Below are positions 8,808-15,835 of a stretch of 24,584 nucleotides of DNA, piece by piece; position 1 is the stretch's first letter, and each line of letters begins with the position of its first letter. Below the pieces are notes generated by a model that saw only the letters and a list, made by a program, of their open reading frames with translations, made no database searches and was not told where the DNA came from. The DNA comes from CAWVVV01 sp964629165 (GTDB lineage Bacteria > Verrucomicrobiota > Verrucomicrobiia > Opitutales > Oceanipulchritudinaceae), in assembly GCA_964629165.1 (NCBI GenBank), contig CAZVQJ010000020.1:1-24584 (forward strand). Reading direction: 5' to 3'. The position numbers and the translations under genes are program-made.

Positions 8808-8821
8808 CTAACAGCTGTTAG
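8808..8821. promoter_or_regulatory. Perfect 14-bp palindrome, candidate uronate operator
   Basis: CTAACAGCTGTTAG is fully self-complementary. It lies in the 227-bp divergent region, 76 bp before the GH105 start and 139 bp before kduI. This is the expected site for a dimeric repressor or activator controlling both arms of the locus. There is no spacer to form an RNA loop, so a protein-binding site is more likely than a terminator, although a T-run follows on the plus strand. No regulator gene is in the window to match it with. Confidence 0.5.
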
Positions 8822-8959
8822 CCTTTTTTCTCGAAGCACCGCAGAGTGTCAAGCAGAGTCAGCCCTTTTCGCCCGTTGTTCCCGCATCGCGGCTGGATTT
8901 CGGGGCGTTCAAAAATGACCGCTGGCCCTTTTCTAGAAACCAGTACAGGCTCCCTTCTT

Positions 8960-9811
8960 ATGTCCACAGAATTGAAAAACCATCCCCCTCTGCCCCGCCC
9001 GGAAGAAGTCTCCCGCTTCACGACGGCTGAACTGCGGTCGACATTTCTTCTGGAAAATCTCTTCGAGCCAGGCCAGCTCGTCCTGCACCTCACGGATCTG
9101 GACCGGGCGATTGTCGGATCGGCCTGCCCGGCGCCGGGAGGCAACGCGATCGAGCTGGGAGCCGTCGAGGCGCTGCGCACGCCTGCGTTTCTCGATCGGC
9201 GCGAACTCGGGATCCTCAATGTCGGGGATACGGGCGTGGTGGAAGTGGGGGGCGAAACCTACTCCCTCGATTCCCGGGAATGCCTCTATGTCGGGCGTGG
9301 TGCCGGAACGGTGCGGTTCCGCGCCGGCGAGTCCGGATCAACTCCCGCCTTCTATCTCGTCAGTTACCCCGCCCACCGTTCATACCCGACCCGCAAGGCG
9401 ACCTTCAAAGATGCCAATGTGCTCAACCTCGGGAGCAAGGCTGACGCGAACGAACGCACCTTGTATCAGTATATTTACAACGGCGGGATCGAAAGTTGCC
9501 AGCTGGTGATGGGCTTTACGGAACTTGCCGAGGGAAGTATCTGGAACACGATGCCGGCTCACACCCACCAACGCCGGACAGAGGTTTATCTTTATTTTGA
9601 CGTACCCGAGAACCACGCCGTCCTGCACATGATGGGGGATCCGGCTGAGACACGCCCGCTCTGGGTGCATAACCGGCAAGTGGTCCTTTCACCGGCCTGG
9701 TCGATTCACTGCGGGGCAGGTACCAACGCCTACCGTTTCATCTGGGCGATGGGAGGCGAAAACCAGCAGTTTGATGACATGGACGCCGCTCCCATCCCGA
9801 GCCTCCGCTAG
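8960..9811 (+). CDS. kduI: 5-dehydro-4-deoxy-D-glucuronate isomerase (KduI)
   Basis: A 283-residue cytoplasmic cupin-type isomerase, close to the 278 residues of E. coli KduI. It converts 5-keto-4-deoxyuronate, the spontaneous product of unsaturated uronic acid release, into 3-deoxy-D-glycero-2,5-hexodiulosonate. The metal site is complete: His201, His203 and Glu208 in AHTHQRRTEVYLYFD, and His250 in AWSIHCGAG, each offset by five from the E. coli zinc ligands His196, His198, Glu203 and His245. The C-terminal RFIWAMGGENQQFDDMD is also typical. The frame is open further upstream, but ATG 8960 (MSTELKNHPPLPRPEE) gives the family-length protein. kduD begins four bases after its stop. Confidence 0.96.
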   Translation: MSTELKNHPPLPRPEEVSRFTTAELRSTFLLENLFEPGQLVLHLTDLDRAIVGSACPAPGGNAIELGAVEALRTPAFLDRRELGILNVGDTGVVEVGGETYSLDSRECLYVGRGAGTVRFRAGESGSTPAFYLVSYPAHRSYPTRKATFKDANVLNLGSKADANERTLYQYIYNGGIESCQLVMGFTELAEGSIWNTMPAHTHQRRTEVYLYFDVPENHAVLHMMGDPAETRPLWVHNRQVVLSPAWSIHCGAGTNAYRFIWAMGGENQQFDDMDAAPIPSLR

Positions 9812-9815
9812 GACC

Positions 9816-10586
9816 ATGAGCGTACTTGCACAATTTGATCTTACCGGAAAAACGGCCCTCGTCACCGGCTGTTCCCGCGGAATCGGCTTTGCGATGGCCG
9901 TCGGTCTGGCGGAAGCCGGGGCGGATATTATCGGGGTCAGTGCGACGCTGCCCCTTGAAGGCAGCGCTGTAGCCGGAGCGGTCGAGGCCCTGGGCCGCCG
10001 TTTCACCGCGCTCCCGTGCGACTGTTCCTCGACCGAGGCGGTTACGGAACTGACGGCGCGCGTGCAGCGGGACCACGGCGTTCCCGATATCCTCGTGAAC
10101 AACGCCGGCACGATCCGGCGCGCCCCCGCCGCTGAGCATCCGGACGAAGATTGGTCTCACGTACTCAACGTGAACCTGAATGCTCCCTTCCTTCTTGCCC
10201 GCGAGCTGGGCCGTGGAATGGTCGCACGCGGTTCCGGGAAGATCATCTTCACGGCCTCCCTCCTTACCTTCCAGGGTGGAATCACAGTGCCTGGATACGC
10301 CGCCAGCAAGGGTGCGATCGGGCAACTGACGAAAGCCCTCGCGAATGAGTGGGCGGGCAAGGGAGTGCATGTGAACGCAATTGCTCCGGGCTATATTGCG
10401 ACCGACAATACCGCTGCGCTGCGTGCGAATGCCGCGCGCAGCAACCAGATCCTCGTCCGTATTCCGGCTGGACGCTGGGGCGACCCGGAAGACTTCAAGG
10501 GACCAATCGTGTTTCTCGCGTCAGAGGCTTCGCGCTATGTGCACGGCGAGATCCTTGTCGTCGATGGCGGCTGGATGGCGCGCTAG
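9816..10586 (+). CDS. kduD: 2-deoxy-D-gluconate 3-dehydrogenase type SDR (KduD)
   Basis: A 256-residue classical short-chain dehydrogenase. KduD reduces the KduI product 3-deoxy-D-glycero-2,5-hexodiulosonate to 2-keto-3-deoxygluconate with NADH. The cofactor motif TGCSRGIG follows the start (DLTGKTALVTGCSRGIGFAM), NNAG is present, and the catalytic residues are Ser148, Tyr161 and Lys165 (YAASK). ATG 9816 gives FDLTGKTALVTG at the family position and lies four bases after kduI, so the pair forms one operon. KduD is separated from other SDRs by overall length and this pairing rather than by a single motif. The product would need KDG kinase and KDPG aldolase, which are not in this window. Confidence 0.93.
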   Translation: MSVLAQFDLTGKTALVTGCSRGIGFAMAVGLAEAGADIIGVSATLPLEGSAVAGAVEALGRRFTALPCDCSSTEAVTELTARVQRDHGVPDILVNNAGTIRRAPAAEHPDEDWSHVLNVNLNAPFLLARELGRGMVARGSGKIIFTASLLTFQGGITVPGYAASKGAIGQLTKALANEWAGKGVHVNAIAPGYIATDNTAALRANAARSNQILVRIPAGRWGDPEDFKGPIVFLASEASRYVHGEILVVDGGWMAR

Positions 10587-10598
10587 CGCAACCGCGCT

Positions 10599-11537
10599 TC
10601 AGCGTACATCCTCGGCGAGGATTGCTCGATAACCGGCCTGGAAATCGGTGAAAGCCGGTTCCCAACGATGAGCGCGGGAGAGTTTGTCCGCCGAGATTTT
10701 CCGATCGGGTGCCCGGCCATCGACAAGCGCGCGGCGCTGCATCCGGGCGGACACGCGTTCCGGGTGGAAAGTGGGGCGGGACAGCCCAAGCTGTTCCGCC
10801 GTCCATTCCACAATCGTGGCTTTCCTTGCCGGCTTGCCATCCGCGACATTGAAGAGGTGAAAACCGCCTTCGGATCGCCCCGCAACGCGGAGGATCGCCT
10901 CCGCCGCATCGTCGCGGTGGATCAGATTCAAGTGATGACTCCCCGAACCGGAAAACTCGGTGACGCCCTTTTGAAGTGTATCGATCAGATGGTGACGCCC
11001 GGGCCCGTAGATGCCCGCGAGGCGGAGAACCGCAGCGGAGGGCAATGTTCCGCGATGAACAGCGGCTGAAAGGAGGTTTTCTGTCTCCAGGAGAATCTCA
11101 TTGAGCGGAGTGGACGCGACCGGCGGGGTGTCCTCATCCACCCAGCCGCCCGAATTATCCGCATAGACGGAGGTGCTTCCAGTGTAGATCAAGGATGCAA
11201 GGGATCCCTCGCGAGACCAACGAAGAACGCTCTCCATCCCGGCCAGATAGGCGTGTCGGTAGGCCCGTTCCCCGCCTCCACCGGAACTCACAGACACCAC
11301 CGCGACGGCGCCCCGGGGATCAATCTCCCGGTGCCAGTCATCACACGCAATATCCGCCACCACGACGGAAATATCGAACGCCCGTCGCAATCGCTCTGCT
11401 TGTTCGGCGTTGCGGGTAAGTCCCTCCACCGCCCATCTCTGCTTGCAGGCAGTTCGTGCAATCGCCGCGCCGAGATACCCGCAACCCAGAATAATGAGGC
11501 GGCGGGAACCCTCCGGCAGTCTTTCCCTGGACATCAT
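10599..11537 (-). CDS. NAD(P)-dependent epimerase/dehydratase-like protein (YeeZ type)
   Basis: A 312-residue extended-SDR protein. The N-terminal Rossmann motif is RRLIILGCGYLGAAIART, with GxGxxG-like glycines; further on are YTGSTSVYADNSGGWVDE and RLAGIYGPGRH, typical of the sugar-epimerase-like family that includes E. coli YeeZ. The substrate is unknown. The frame extends to an ATG at 11642 that overlaps the hemF start codon, but ATG 11537 (MMSRERLPEGSRRL) puts the Rossmann fold at the N-terminus and leaves a usable divergent promoter region. It converges with kduD, the stop codons lying 12 bp apart, so it is not part of the uronate operon. The active-site Tyr is present in SVYADN, but a YxxxK motif is not evident, so catalysis is uncertain. 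Confidence 0.7.
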   Translation of the reverse strand: MMSRERLPEGSRRLIILGCGYLGAAIARTACKQRWAVEGLTRNAEQAERLRRAFDISVVVADIACDDWHREIDPRGAVAVVSVSSGGGGERAYRHAYLAGMESVLRWSREGSLASLIYTGSTSVYADNSGGWVDEDTPPVASTPLNEILLETENLLSAAVHRGTLPSAAVLRLAGIYGPGRHHLIDTLQKGVTEFSGSGSHHLNLIHRDDAAEAILRVAGRSEGGFHLFNVADGKPARKATIVEWTAEQLGLSRPTFHPERVSARMQRRALVDGRAPDRKISADKLSRAHRWEPAFTDFQAGYRAILAEDVR

Positions 11538-11571
11538 CCGGATCGAAGACACACCGGGTAGACCGGTCAAA

Positions 11572-11609
11572 GCAAATGCCCTTTGCCCTCCCCTCCATTT
11601 GGCATTTGC
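11572..11609. promoter_or_regulatory. Perfect 9-bp inverted repeat in the SDR/hemF divergent region
   Basis: GCAAATGCC (11572-11580) and GGCATTTGC (11601-11609) are exact inverted copies with a 20-bp spacer, so their centres are 29 bp apart, close to three helical turns. The pair ends 31 bp before the hemF start and fills the middle of the 103-bp region from which the epimerase-like gene and hemF diverge. It may be a regulator site, for example for an oxygen- or haem-linked control of hemF, or a leader hairpin. No regulator is identifiable from the window. Confidence 0.4.
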
Positions 11610-11640
11610 GATCAGGCCCGCGAAAGATTCCATCCGGAAC

Positions 11641-12567
11641 ATGGAATTTCCCGATATTGAGGCGATCCGCTGCTACCTCCACCAGTTGCAAGAGGAGCTT
11701 GTGAGAGCGCTTCGCGGGATGGATCCGAAGATCCGATTTCGCGAGGACCGATGGGAGCGGGCGGGCGGAGGAGGCGGTAGTACCCAAGTGCTGGAAAAGG
11801 GCGAAGTATGGGAGAAAGCGGGGGTGAATTTTTCAGAGGTCTTCGGGACCGCGCTCCCGCCGTCGGCCACCGCCAATCGTCCGCAGCTGGCCGGAAAGCC
11901 GTTTCGTGCCCTCGGCGTGTCGGTCGTCATCCATCCGCTCAATCCCTATGTCCCCACCACCCATCTGAACGTTCGCTTCTTCACGACAGAAGAAGAGGCG
12001 CCGGCCTGGTGGTTTGGTGGTGGTTTCGATCTCACGCCCTACTATCCGTTTGTTGAAGACGCGGTATCCTGGCATGCCGCTGCCCGGGACGCATGCGCCC
12101 CCTTCGGGACAAATTTGTATCCCCGTTTCAAAGAAGCCTGCGACGAATACTTCTTCCTTCGCCACCGCAATGAGACCCGCGGTATCGGGGGCCTCTTTTT
12201 CGACGACTTCAATGAATGCGGATTCGATACCGGGTTCGCCTTCTGGAAATCGGTTGGCGACGCGTTCTGGCCCGCCTATTCAGCGATTGCCGAACGGCGC
12301 GCTTCGACGCCGTTTGGCGAACGGGAACAAGCCTGGCAGCGCACCCGCCGCGGACGCTATGTCGAGTTCAATCTCCTGTATGATCGCGGAACCCTCTTCG
12401 GCCTGCAGAGCGGAGGCCGGACGGAAAGTATCCTCATGAGCCTGCCTCCCCGCGTGCGTTGGGATTACGATGTGCGTCCCGAGCCGCACAGTCCGGAAGC
12501 CGAACTGCTCGAACACTTTCTCCATCCGCGGGACTGGCTGGCGGAGAGGTCGGAACCCTGCGACTAG
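11641..12567 (+). CDS. hemF: Oxygen-dependent coproporphyrinogen III oxidase (HemF)
   Basis: A 308-residue cytoplasmic enzyme (E. coli HemF has 299) that oxidatively decarboxylates coproporphyrinogen III to protoporphyrinogen IX with molecular oxygen, a late step of haem synthesis. Nearly every family block is present in order: GGGSTQVLEKGEVWEKAGVN, NPYVPTTHLNVRFF, WWFGGGFDLTPYYPF, then a GIGGLFFDDFNE block, and near the C-terminus GRYVEFNLLYDRGTLFGLQS with GGRTESILMSLPP. ATG 11641 (MEFPDIEAIRCYL) is the natural start; the longer open frame upstream belongs to the opposite-strand gene region. It implies an organism able to respire oxygen, or at least to make haem aerobically. It stands alone, without other haem genes nearby. 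Confidence 0.98.
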   Translation: MEFPDIEAIRCYLHQLQEELVRALRGMDPKIRFREDRWERAGGGGGSTQVLEKGEVWEKAGVNFSEVFGTALPPSATANRPQLAGKPFRALGVSVVIHPLNPYVPTTHLNVRFFTTEEEAPAWWFGGGFDLTPYYPFVEDAVSWHAAARDACAPFGTNLYPRFKEACDEYFFLRHRNETRGIGGLFFDDFNECGFDTGFAFWKSVGDAFWPAYSAIAERRASTPFGEREQAWQRTRRGRYVEFNLLYDRGTLFGLQSGGRTESILMSLPPRVRWDYDVRPEPHSPEAELLEHFLHPRDWLAERSEPCD

Positions 12568-12581
12568 CCCCTGACAGGGGC
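12567..12581. terminator. Small hairpin between convergent hemF and SDR
   Basis: GCCCCT and AGGGGC pair perfectly around a three-base loop, starting on the last base of the hemF stop codon. It sits between two converging genes, where a bidirectional terminator would be expected. No T-run follows on either side, so a Rho-independent mechanism is doubtful. Confidence 0.25.
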
Positions 12582-12648
12582 CGAACACGCAGCGCCGCTG
12601 ACCTCGCCTTCGGCCGCCACAAGAATCGGTAGAATGGTTGCTGAGAAT

Positions 12649-13434
12649 TCAACCGACGAGGAGGGATTGCGCGCCGTCGATGAAGATTTCAGTTCCCGTA
12701 ATGTGACGCGCCTTTTCGGAGGCAAGGAAAGCGACCAGATCGGCGACCGACTCAGCGGCACCTGGCTCCCCGTCTGTCAGCGGAATGGCTCCCTCCGGAA
12801 AATCCGCCGGTTCCTTCTCTCCCGCAAGGCCCCGCGACTCGGTGTTCTCCTGGATGTTGCTTTCGATCGTGCCGGGGCAGATCGCGTTGACCCGGATACG
12901 GTATTTGGCGAGTTCGAGGGCCAGCATCTTCACCATCGCGATCTGGCCAGCTTTCGAGGCCGAATAGGCGGTGGCGCCCGTGTTGCTGAAGATCCGTGAA
13001 CCATTCACGGAAGAGGTGACGATGATCGAACCTCCCTTTTCCCGCATAAGCGGCACGGCATGGCGGAGGGTAAAGAATGTTCCGGTGAGATTGATCCGGA
13101 TCGTCTTCTCCCACTCGTCAGGCTGGAGTTCGGAAATCGGGGCCCACACCCCGTTGACCCCGGCATGGGCAAAGACTACGTCGAGCCGCCCCCAGCGGGA
13201 TTGAATCTCCCGGATCGCCTTTTCCATCGCGGTGTCGTCCGTAATATCGGCGGTGATCGCGCGGGCATCACCACCGGCATCATTGATTTCGCGTTCCACC
13301 GCCCGGATGTTGTCCGGCGACCGGCCAAGGATCGCCACCGCCAGATCGTCCGTGAAAAAACGTCGGCAGGCGGCCCGACCGATTCCTTCGCCACCGCCTG
13401 TGACCAGAGCCACTCTTCGTGTTGATGTCGCCAT
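12649..13434 (-). CDS. Classical SDR-family oxidoreductase, substrate unknown
   Basis: A 261-residue short-chain dehydrogenase. It has the cofactor motif TGGGEGIG, FAHAG in place of the usual NNAG, the catalytic serine in IIVTSSVNGSR, YSASK for Tyr and Lys, and the late NAICPGTIESNI motif. ATG 13434 is preferred over the upstream open frame because it starts immediately before the Rossmann strand and is preceded by an AGAGGAA ribosome-binding sequence. Related proteins act on sugars, polyols or 3-oxoacyl groups, and sequence alone does not choose between these. It converges with hemF and follows the PRC/BON gene after a 101-bp gap containing an inverted repeat whose half-site resembles the palindrome beside kduI, a weak hint of a sugar-related role. 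Confidence 0.85.
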   Translation of the reverse strand: MATSTRRVALVTGGGEGIGRAACRRFFTDDLAVAILGRSPDNIRAVEREINDAGGDARAITADITDDTAMEKAIREIQSRWGRLDVVFAHAGVNGVWAPISELQPDEWEKTIRINLTGTFFTLRHAVPLMREKGGSIIVTSSVNGSRIFSNTGATAYSASKAGQIAMVKMLALELAKYRIRVNAICPGTIESNIQENTESRGLAGEKEPADFPEGAIPLTDGEPGAAESVADLVAFLASEKARHITGTEIFIDGAQSLLVG

Positions 13435-13464
13435 GATTGCTTCCTCTGAAGTGGATACAGAAAA

Positions 13465-13485
13465 CGCGGCCGAACTCCGACCGCG
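13465..13485 (-). terminator. GC-rich hairpin with short T-run after the PRC/BON gene
   Basis: On the minus strand CGCGG and CCGCG form a five-pair GC-only stem around an 11-base loop, followed by TTTTC. It could end the PRC/BON transcript before the SDR gene. The stem is short and only four T residues follow, so this is tentative. Confidence 0.25.
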
Positions 13486-13495
13486 CCTCTGTCGC

Positions 13496-13513
13496 ATTAA
13501 CAGGTTTGTTAAT
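13496..13513. promoter_or_regulatory. Inverted repeat with TAACA/TGTTA half-sites upstream of SDR
   Basis: ATTAACA (13496-13502) and TGTTAAT (13507-13513) are perfect inverted halves with a four-base centre, 62-79 bp upstream of the SDR start. The TAACA...TGTTA core recurs in the kduI palindrome, though there the centre is two bases. A run of eight A (T on the minus strand) lies on the upstream side for minus-strand transcription, so it is not a terminator for the preceding gene. An operator for the SDR gene is the simplest reading. Confidence 0.35.
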
Positions 13514-13535
13514 AAAAAAAACGGATTGCGCCCGG

Positions 13536-14357
13536 TCAGTTCGCGACTCCCGCGACCCGCGTACTCACTTCGATCCGGTTCTGGATCGCAACGTTGTCGC
13601 CCGCTGCATCCTGCGCTGCCTCTTCCAGTTCGTCCCGAAGGTCATGGGAGCCAACAGTGCCGGAGAGCACAACGGAACCACCCTCTTCACGGACGTCGAT
13701 CTCGGGCTTCTCGGTCTGGTTATCCCGCGCATACTCTGCGAGGACGCTGTCAATTTCGCGTTCGACCGACGCAACCTGCGAGTTCCTGTCCTCGCCGACT
13801 GCCTGGCGGGCACTCATCGCGGTGCTCTCAGCCCGCTCTTCATTTTCGATCCGCGCCGTTGCACGATCGATGGACTGCTCGAGAGCCTGACGGCTGACAT
13901 CCAGCTGGTATTGGAGAGCGTCCGAGTCGGTATGGGCCTCGCTCAGATTATCAAAGGCAATCGAAATGGTGTCGCCACCGAGCCCGAGGACACCACCGAC
14001 CGAAATATGGACGGCTTCGATTGTATCATCGTCGAGCAGAAGATCCGTAATCGAACCAATCCGCTCCCCCGTGTTATCAACCACATCGGCACCGAGGATC
14101 CTGTCCGTCGATTTCTTCTTTCCGCTCATCTTCTCATCGGTGACGAGATGTGCGTCGAGGCCACCGACATCGAGGGCGTATTTTTCTTTTGCCGCTTTCG
14201 AGTGTGCACGGTCTGCCGTGCTTTGGGACCAGGAAGAGGACTCCGCCCGGTCGGAGGATTGCGAGCGGTTGCTGCTCCGATCGGCAGAATCCGCCGCCGT
14301 GAGGGTCAGGGAACCGACCAGAAGGCCAGGGATACAAGTCAGGAATATCTTTTTCAT
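13536..14357 (-). CDS. Exported PRC-barrel and BON domain protein
   Basis: A 273-residue protein with a signal peptide (MKKIFLTCIPGLLVGSLTLTAADSA). Residues about 23-60 are a Ser/Arg/Asp-rich low-complexity linker. Residues about 85-140 look like a PRC-barrel (ILGADVVDNTGERIGSITDL, then DTISIAFDNL). Residues about 145-210 are strongly helical and charged. Residues about 215-270 match a BON domain (PEIDVREEGGSVVLSGTVG, then NVAIQNRIEV). BON domains are envelope or phospholipid-associated modules in proteins such as OsmY, and PRC-barrels are small beta modules found in stress and envelope proteins. The combination suggests an envelope stress or surface-maintenance role; no enzymatic activity is implied. 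ATG 14357 opens directly on the signal peptide. Confidence 0.8.
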   Translation of the reverse strand: MKKIFLTCIPGLLVGSLTLTAADSADRSSNRSQSSDRAESSSWSQSTADRAHSKAAKEKYALDVGGLDAHLVTDEKMSGKKKSTDRILGADVVDNTGERIGSITDLLLDDDTIEAVHISVGGVLGLGGDTISIAFDNLSEAHTDSDALQYQLDVSRQALEQSIDRATARIENEERAESTAMSARQAVGEDRNSQVASVEREIDSVLAEYARDNQTEKPEIDVREEGGSVVLSGTVGSHDLRDELEEAAQDAAGDNVAIQNRIEVSTRVAGVAN

Positions 14358-14525
14358 GGTATTGTTTGGGATTGAGATTTAGCGGATGCGAGGACCGACA
14401 ATTCCATCGGCCCGTCCTGCCCAACCCTTCAACACATGCCGTACCAGATGCGCTACGATAGCCCCCAAACGCCTCACATTAAACAACATCAGTCGTGGGC
14501 TCGCTGCTCTCGACAAGAGCCACCG

Positions 14526-14566
14526 GTGCGAAATGCGCGGTCTCCAAGACGCAGGCGTGCGAAATG
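14526..14566. repeat. 10-bp direct repeat between desaturase and PRC/BON genes
   Basis: GTGCGAAATG occurs at 14526-14535 and again at 14557-14566, 31 bp apart. Both copies lie in the 236-bp gap between the desaturase stop and the PRC/BON start, which otherwise shows no open reading frame of note. The role is unknown; a paired protein site is possible. Confidence 0.25.
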
Positions 14567-14593
14567 AACCAAAGACCCCGCATGCTCTCGGGA

Positions 14594-15688
14594 TCAGTGA
14601 GAAGGCACCAGGTGGCCAAACTCCTGCGTGATCTCCTGCCAGCGTTTCCAGTCGCTGCGAATCCGATCCTGATAGCTATGGATCTCGTCGAGCAATTGCT
14701 GCCGTCGATCCTCCGTGGCGCTCTTGAGCGCATGGAGCTGCCTCGAAAGCTGTTTCGCGGTCTCGTCAAAGGAGTTTGCCAGTCGCTCGATCTGTTCACG
14801 CACTGGCCCGAGATGCGGGTCGTTCTCCGGCAGAACGCTGAGCAAAAGCTCACGGTCCTTTTTCACCAATTGCTGCCGGATACGCAAATCACTGACGGAA
14901 CGCAGGCGCCGCGCAAATCCGAGCTTCGATGCCAGCCATATGGTCCATTTGGTCACATCGTAATGATACCAGCGAACCCCGTTCCGATAATCACTCGCAA
15001 AAGCGTGGTGGTAGTTGTGGTAGCCTTCCCCAAACGTGAGCACCGCAAGGATCGCATTGTCCACCGCAGAAAGCTCCCGAACGTATGTCTTGGCACCCCA
15101 GGTATGCGCGAGAGAATTGATGAACCAGGTGGAATGGTGCAGCGCAAAAATGCGTAACAGGACCGTCGCATAGAAGGCCGCCCACGGATGAAGCACCAGG
15201 CAGCTGAGCCCGAAAACCAATCCGTTCGAGAGCAGTGTGAGCAGCCCGATATGACGGTACTGGAACATCACCCGCGGGTTTTTCTCGAGATCGCGCACAA
15301 TCGCTGGCTGGTATTTTCGTTCCTGCGTGAACAGCCAGCCGATGTGGGCATACCAGAAGCCCTTCTCGATCGAGTATGGATCTTCGTCGGTATCCACATG
15401 ACGGTGATGCAGCCGGTGATCGTGGCTCCACATCAAGGCGGAGGCCTGGAACGCGAGCGTCGAAAAGAAAAGGACGAAGCGCTCCAGCCATGGATGCGCC
15501 TCATAGGACTTATGAGAGAATAGCCGATGGTAGCCGGCCGTGATCGAAATCCCTCCGAGAAAATAGGTGATCCCCAGGATCAGGAGCGATGACCACGCAA
15601 AGTGCTGGATGTACAAAGGCAGCAGGACGATCAGCAGCAGATGATAGCCCGCAATAAAAAGGAAGATACCCCGGTTTCGAATTCTCAT
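14594..15688 (-). CDS. Membrane acyl-CoA/acyl-lipid delta-9-type desaturase
   Basis: A 364-residue membrane di-iron desaturase that introduces a double bond into fatty acyl chains using oxygen. The three histidine boxes are complete: HRLFSH (His54, His59), HRLHHRH (His91, His94, His95) and HNYHH (His224, His227, His228). Hydrophobic helices flank them (FLFIAGYHLLLIVLLPLYI; SLLILGITYFLGGISITAGY). Residues about 255-364 form a charged helical, probably coiled-coil tail rich in Gln, Arg and Glu, beyond the catalytic core. ATG 15688 (MRIRNRGIFLF) matches usual N-termini; an in-frame ATG at 15760 preceded by GGTGA would add 24 residues and is a real alternative. It likely adjusts membrane fluidity. 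It diverges from the DUF1080 gene. Confidence 0.93.
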   Translation of the reverse strand: MRIRNRGIFLFIAGYHLLLIVLLPLYIQHFAWSSLLILGITYFLGGISITAGYHRLFSHKSYEAHPWLERFVLFFSTLAFQASALMWSHDHRLHHRHVDTDEDPYSIEKGFWYAHIGWLFTQERKYQPAIVRDLEKNPRVMFQYRHIGLLTLLSNGLVFGLSCLVLHPWAAFYATVLLRIFALHHSTWFINSLAHTWGAKTYVRELSAVDNAILAVLTFGEGYHNYHHAFASDYRNGVRWYHYDVTKWTIWLASKLGFARRLRSVSDLRIRQQLVKKDRELLLSVLPENDPHLGPVREQIERLANSFDETAKQLSRQLHALKSATEDRRQQLLDEIHSYQDRIRSDWKRWQEITQEFGHLVPSH

Positions 15689-15835
15689 AAAACGTCCATT
15701 GATCGATGTGGCAGCCTCCAAAAAAGACTCCGACGGACGAGTTCGCAAGTCGCAGTGCATCGATTCACCGGACTCGCCCGGAGAAGGCGACTGCGATGCT
15801 GACAGCCTCCCCACACCTGTGCAAGGTTGCCCGCC

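Noticed and set aside
14404..14466. tRNA-like stretch on the minus strand (TAGCGCATCTGGTA, resembling a D-arm and anticodon stem)
   Set aside because: No T-arm with GTTCGAATC and no closing acceptor stem could be found, so it is not a functional tRNA; at most a remnant or chance.
15803..15835. CAGCCTCC repeat shared with about 15712 in the desaturase/DUF1080 gap
   Set aside because: Only eight bases and no symmetry or phasing; likely chance.
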